In this document: one piece after another, positions 5,678 to 6,477 of the stretch
Layout of the letters: every line of letters starts with the position of its first letter
Position numbering within the stretch: the stretch's first letter is position 1
Origin: Acidocella sp. 35-58-6
GTDB lineage: Bacteria; Pseudomonadota; Alphaproteobacteria; Acetobacterales; Acetobacteraceae
Assembly: GCA_002281005.1 (NCBI GenBank)
Contig: NCFD01000076.1
Span: 1-6,477 of the forward strand
Reading direction: 5' to 3'
Length of the DNA stretch: 6,477 nt
The notes under the pieces: model-generated
The model's input: the letters and a program-made list of their open reading frames with translations, nothing else
Database searches by the model: none
What the model was told of the DNA's origin: nothing
Program-made: the position numbers and the translations under genes

Positions 5678-6477
5678 CTTTACCGCCGTGCATGGGGGCT
5701 GCAACGCCCGTGGTGCTGGGCAGTGAGAGCGGCAAGCCGCGCAGGCTGCGAACCGCCAAAAATCCGAAGCATTGCGCCTCCAGCGCATCGCCGTCCCACC
5801 CGACGGCCTCAACCGCCGCCACAGGGGCCTCGAATGCCGCTGTTAATCCCGCCATGATCACCGGATTTTTGCGTCCGCCACCGCACACTAAAACTTGCCT
5901 TGGCCGCTCCGGCAGCGCAGTGCCCGCAATGGCCGCCACTGTAAAAGCTGCCAGTGTAGCAGCGCCATCGCCCGGGTTCAGCCCCTCGGTTGCTTGCGCA
6001 ACCAATGTTGAAAATGTCAGCCGGTCGAGTGATTTCGGCGCGGGCAGGGCGAAGTAGGGGTGTGAGAGCAGTTGCGCCAGCCGATCATGCTGCACGTGGC
6101 CTGAAGCCGCCAGAGCGCCGTTTTTATCAAAGGCCGCCCCGGTATGGCGCAGCGCCCAATCATCAAGCGGACCATTGCCAGGCCCGGTATCGCAAGCCAA
6201 AATTGCCCCATCGGCTCCCAGCCAGGTGATGTTCGCCACGCCGCCAATATTCACGATGAGCAATGGTTTTGGCAGTGATGCCGCCATGGCGGCATGAAAC
6301 AGCGGCACCAAGGGGGCGCCCTGACCGCCCGCGGCGACATCAGCGCTCCGAAAATCATAAACCACCTTGGTCCGGGTAAGGCGCGCGAGGCCTGCGGCAT
6401 CGCCGATCTGCCAGGTGCGCCGGCGCACCGGATCATGCAAAATCGTCTGGCCGTGAAAGCCAATGACATCGGCACCC
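5667..6477 (-). CDS. anmK: Anhydro-N-acetylmuramic acid kinase (partial, N-terminus off the right edge)
   Basis: AnmK hydrolyses the 1,6-anhydro ring of anhydro-MurNAc and phosphorylates it to MurNAc-6-phosphate in cytosolic peptidoglycan recycling. The frame is open to the right edge and gives 269 residues. A full protein is about 370, so roughly the first 100 are outside, including the N-terminal ATP-binding motif. Visible family motifs, numbered from the first complete codon, are GFHGQTI (6-12), the run VVYDFRSADVAAGGQGAP (38-55), NIGGVANIT (76-84) and DTGPGN (96-101), whose Asp I take to be the catalytic base, then VCGGGRKNP further on. An in-frame TTG at 6440 is not the start, because GADVIGFHGQT upstream of it is conserved family sequence. 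The TAA at 5669-5667 lies inside the last codons of the convergent GT-C-like gene. No recycling partner such as murQ is visible. Confidence 0.95.
   Translation of the reverse strand, partial: GADVIGFHGQTILHDPVRRRTWQIGDAAGLARLTRTKVVYDFRSADVAAGGQGAPLVPLFHAAMAASLPKPLLIVNIGGVANITWLGADGAILACDTGPGNGPLDDWALRHTGAAFDKNGALAASGHVQHDRLAQLLSHPYFALPAPKSLDRLTFSTLVAQATEGLNPGDGAATLAAFTVAAIAGTALPERPRQVLVCGGGRKNPVIMAGLTAAFEAPVAAVEAVGWDGDALEAQCFGFLAVRSLRGLPLSLPSTTGVAAPMHGGKVTG

Noticed and set aside
6251..6440. Starts for anmK inside the window, such as the TTG at 6440
   Set aside because: Conserved AnmK sequence (GADVIGFHGQT) continues in the same frame to the right edge, so the true start is outside the window.
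1..6477. tRNA, rRNA, CRISPR arrays, insertion sequences, att sites or a defence system
   Set aside because: No repeats with regular spacing, no transposase or integrase motifs and no structural RNA signatures were recognised, and almost all bases belong to well-supported housekeeping-type genes.

Overview
This is a moderately GC-rich chromosomal window that reads like an alphaproteobacterium. The best guess is an acidophilic or acetic-acid-bacterium-like member of Acetobacteraceae/Rhodospirillales. That guess rests on protein resemblance only: a triheme membrane cytochrome c of the type that serves periplasmic dehydrogenases, a free-standing HisI, a single-domain PPK2, and an STT3-like membrane protein of a kind I associate with alphaproteobacteria. 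No rRNA, tRNA, CRISPR array, insertion sequence or phage gene was seen. Coding density is very high, and the gene calls below explain nearly every base.

Layout. (1) Positions 1-1143, minus strand: a triheme cytochrome c, cut by the left edge so its C-terminus is missing. (2) Positions 1144-1216: a short gap with a GC-rich hairpin followed by a T-run on the minus strand. (3) Positions 1217-2406, minus strand: ppk2 and hisI, joined by a 4-base ATGA overlap. (4) Positions 2407-2522: a divergent intergenic region with a perfect TATAAT on the minus strand, probably serving ppk2-hisI and, on the other strand, the next pair. (5) Positions 2523-5677, plus strand: a membrane-anchored FMN/3Fe-4S glutamate-synthase-like protein followed, again with an ATGA overlap, by a polytopic GT-C/STT3-like protein. 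(6) Positions 5667-6477, minus strand: anmK (anhydro-N-acetylmuramic acid kinase), cut by the right edge so its N-terminus is missing. It converges on, and overlaps by 11 bases, the end of the GT-C-like gene.

How the genes relate. ppk2 (polyphosphate-driven nucleotide phosphorylation) and hisI (third step of histidine biosynthesis) look co-transcribed and translationally coupled. The two plus-strand genes look like a second two-gene unit, both products being inner-membrane proteins of uncertain function. AnmK is a peptidoglycan-recycling enzyme and the cytochrome is a respiratory electron carrier; neither has a visible partner in the window. I see no clear undescribed defence or mobile system. 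The least explained part is the pairing of the glutamate-synthase-like protein with the GT-C-like protein.
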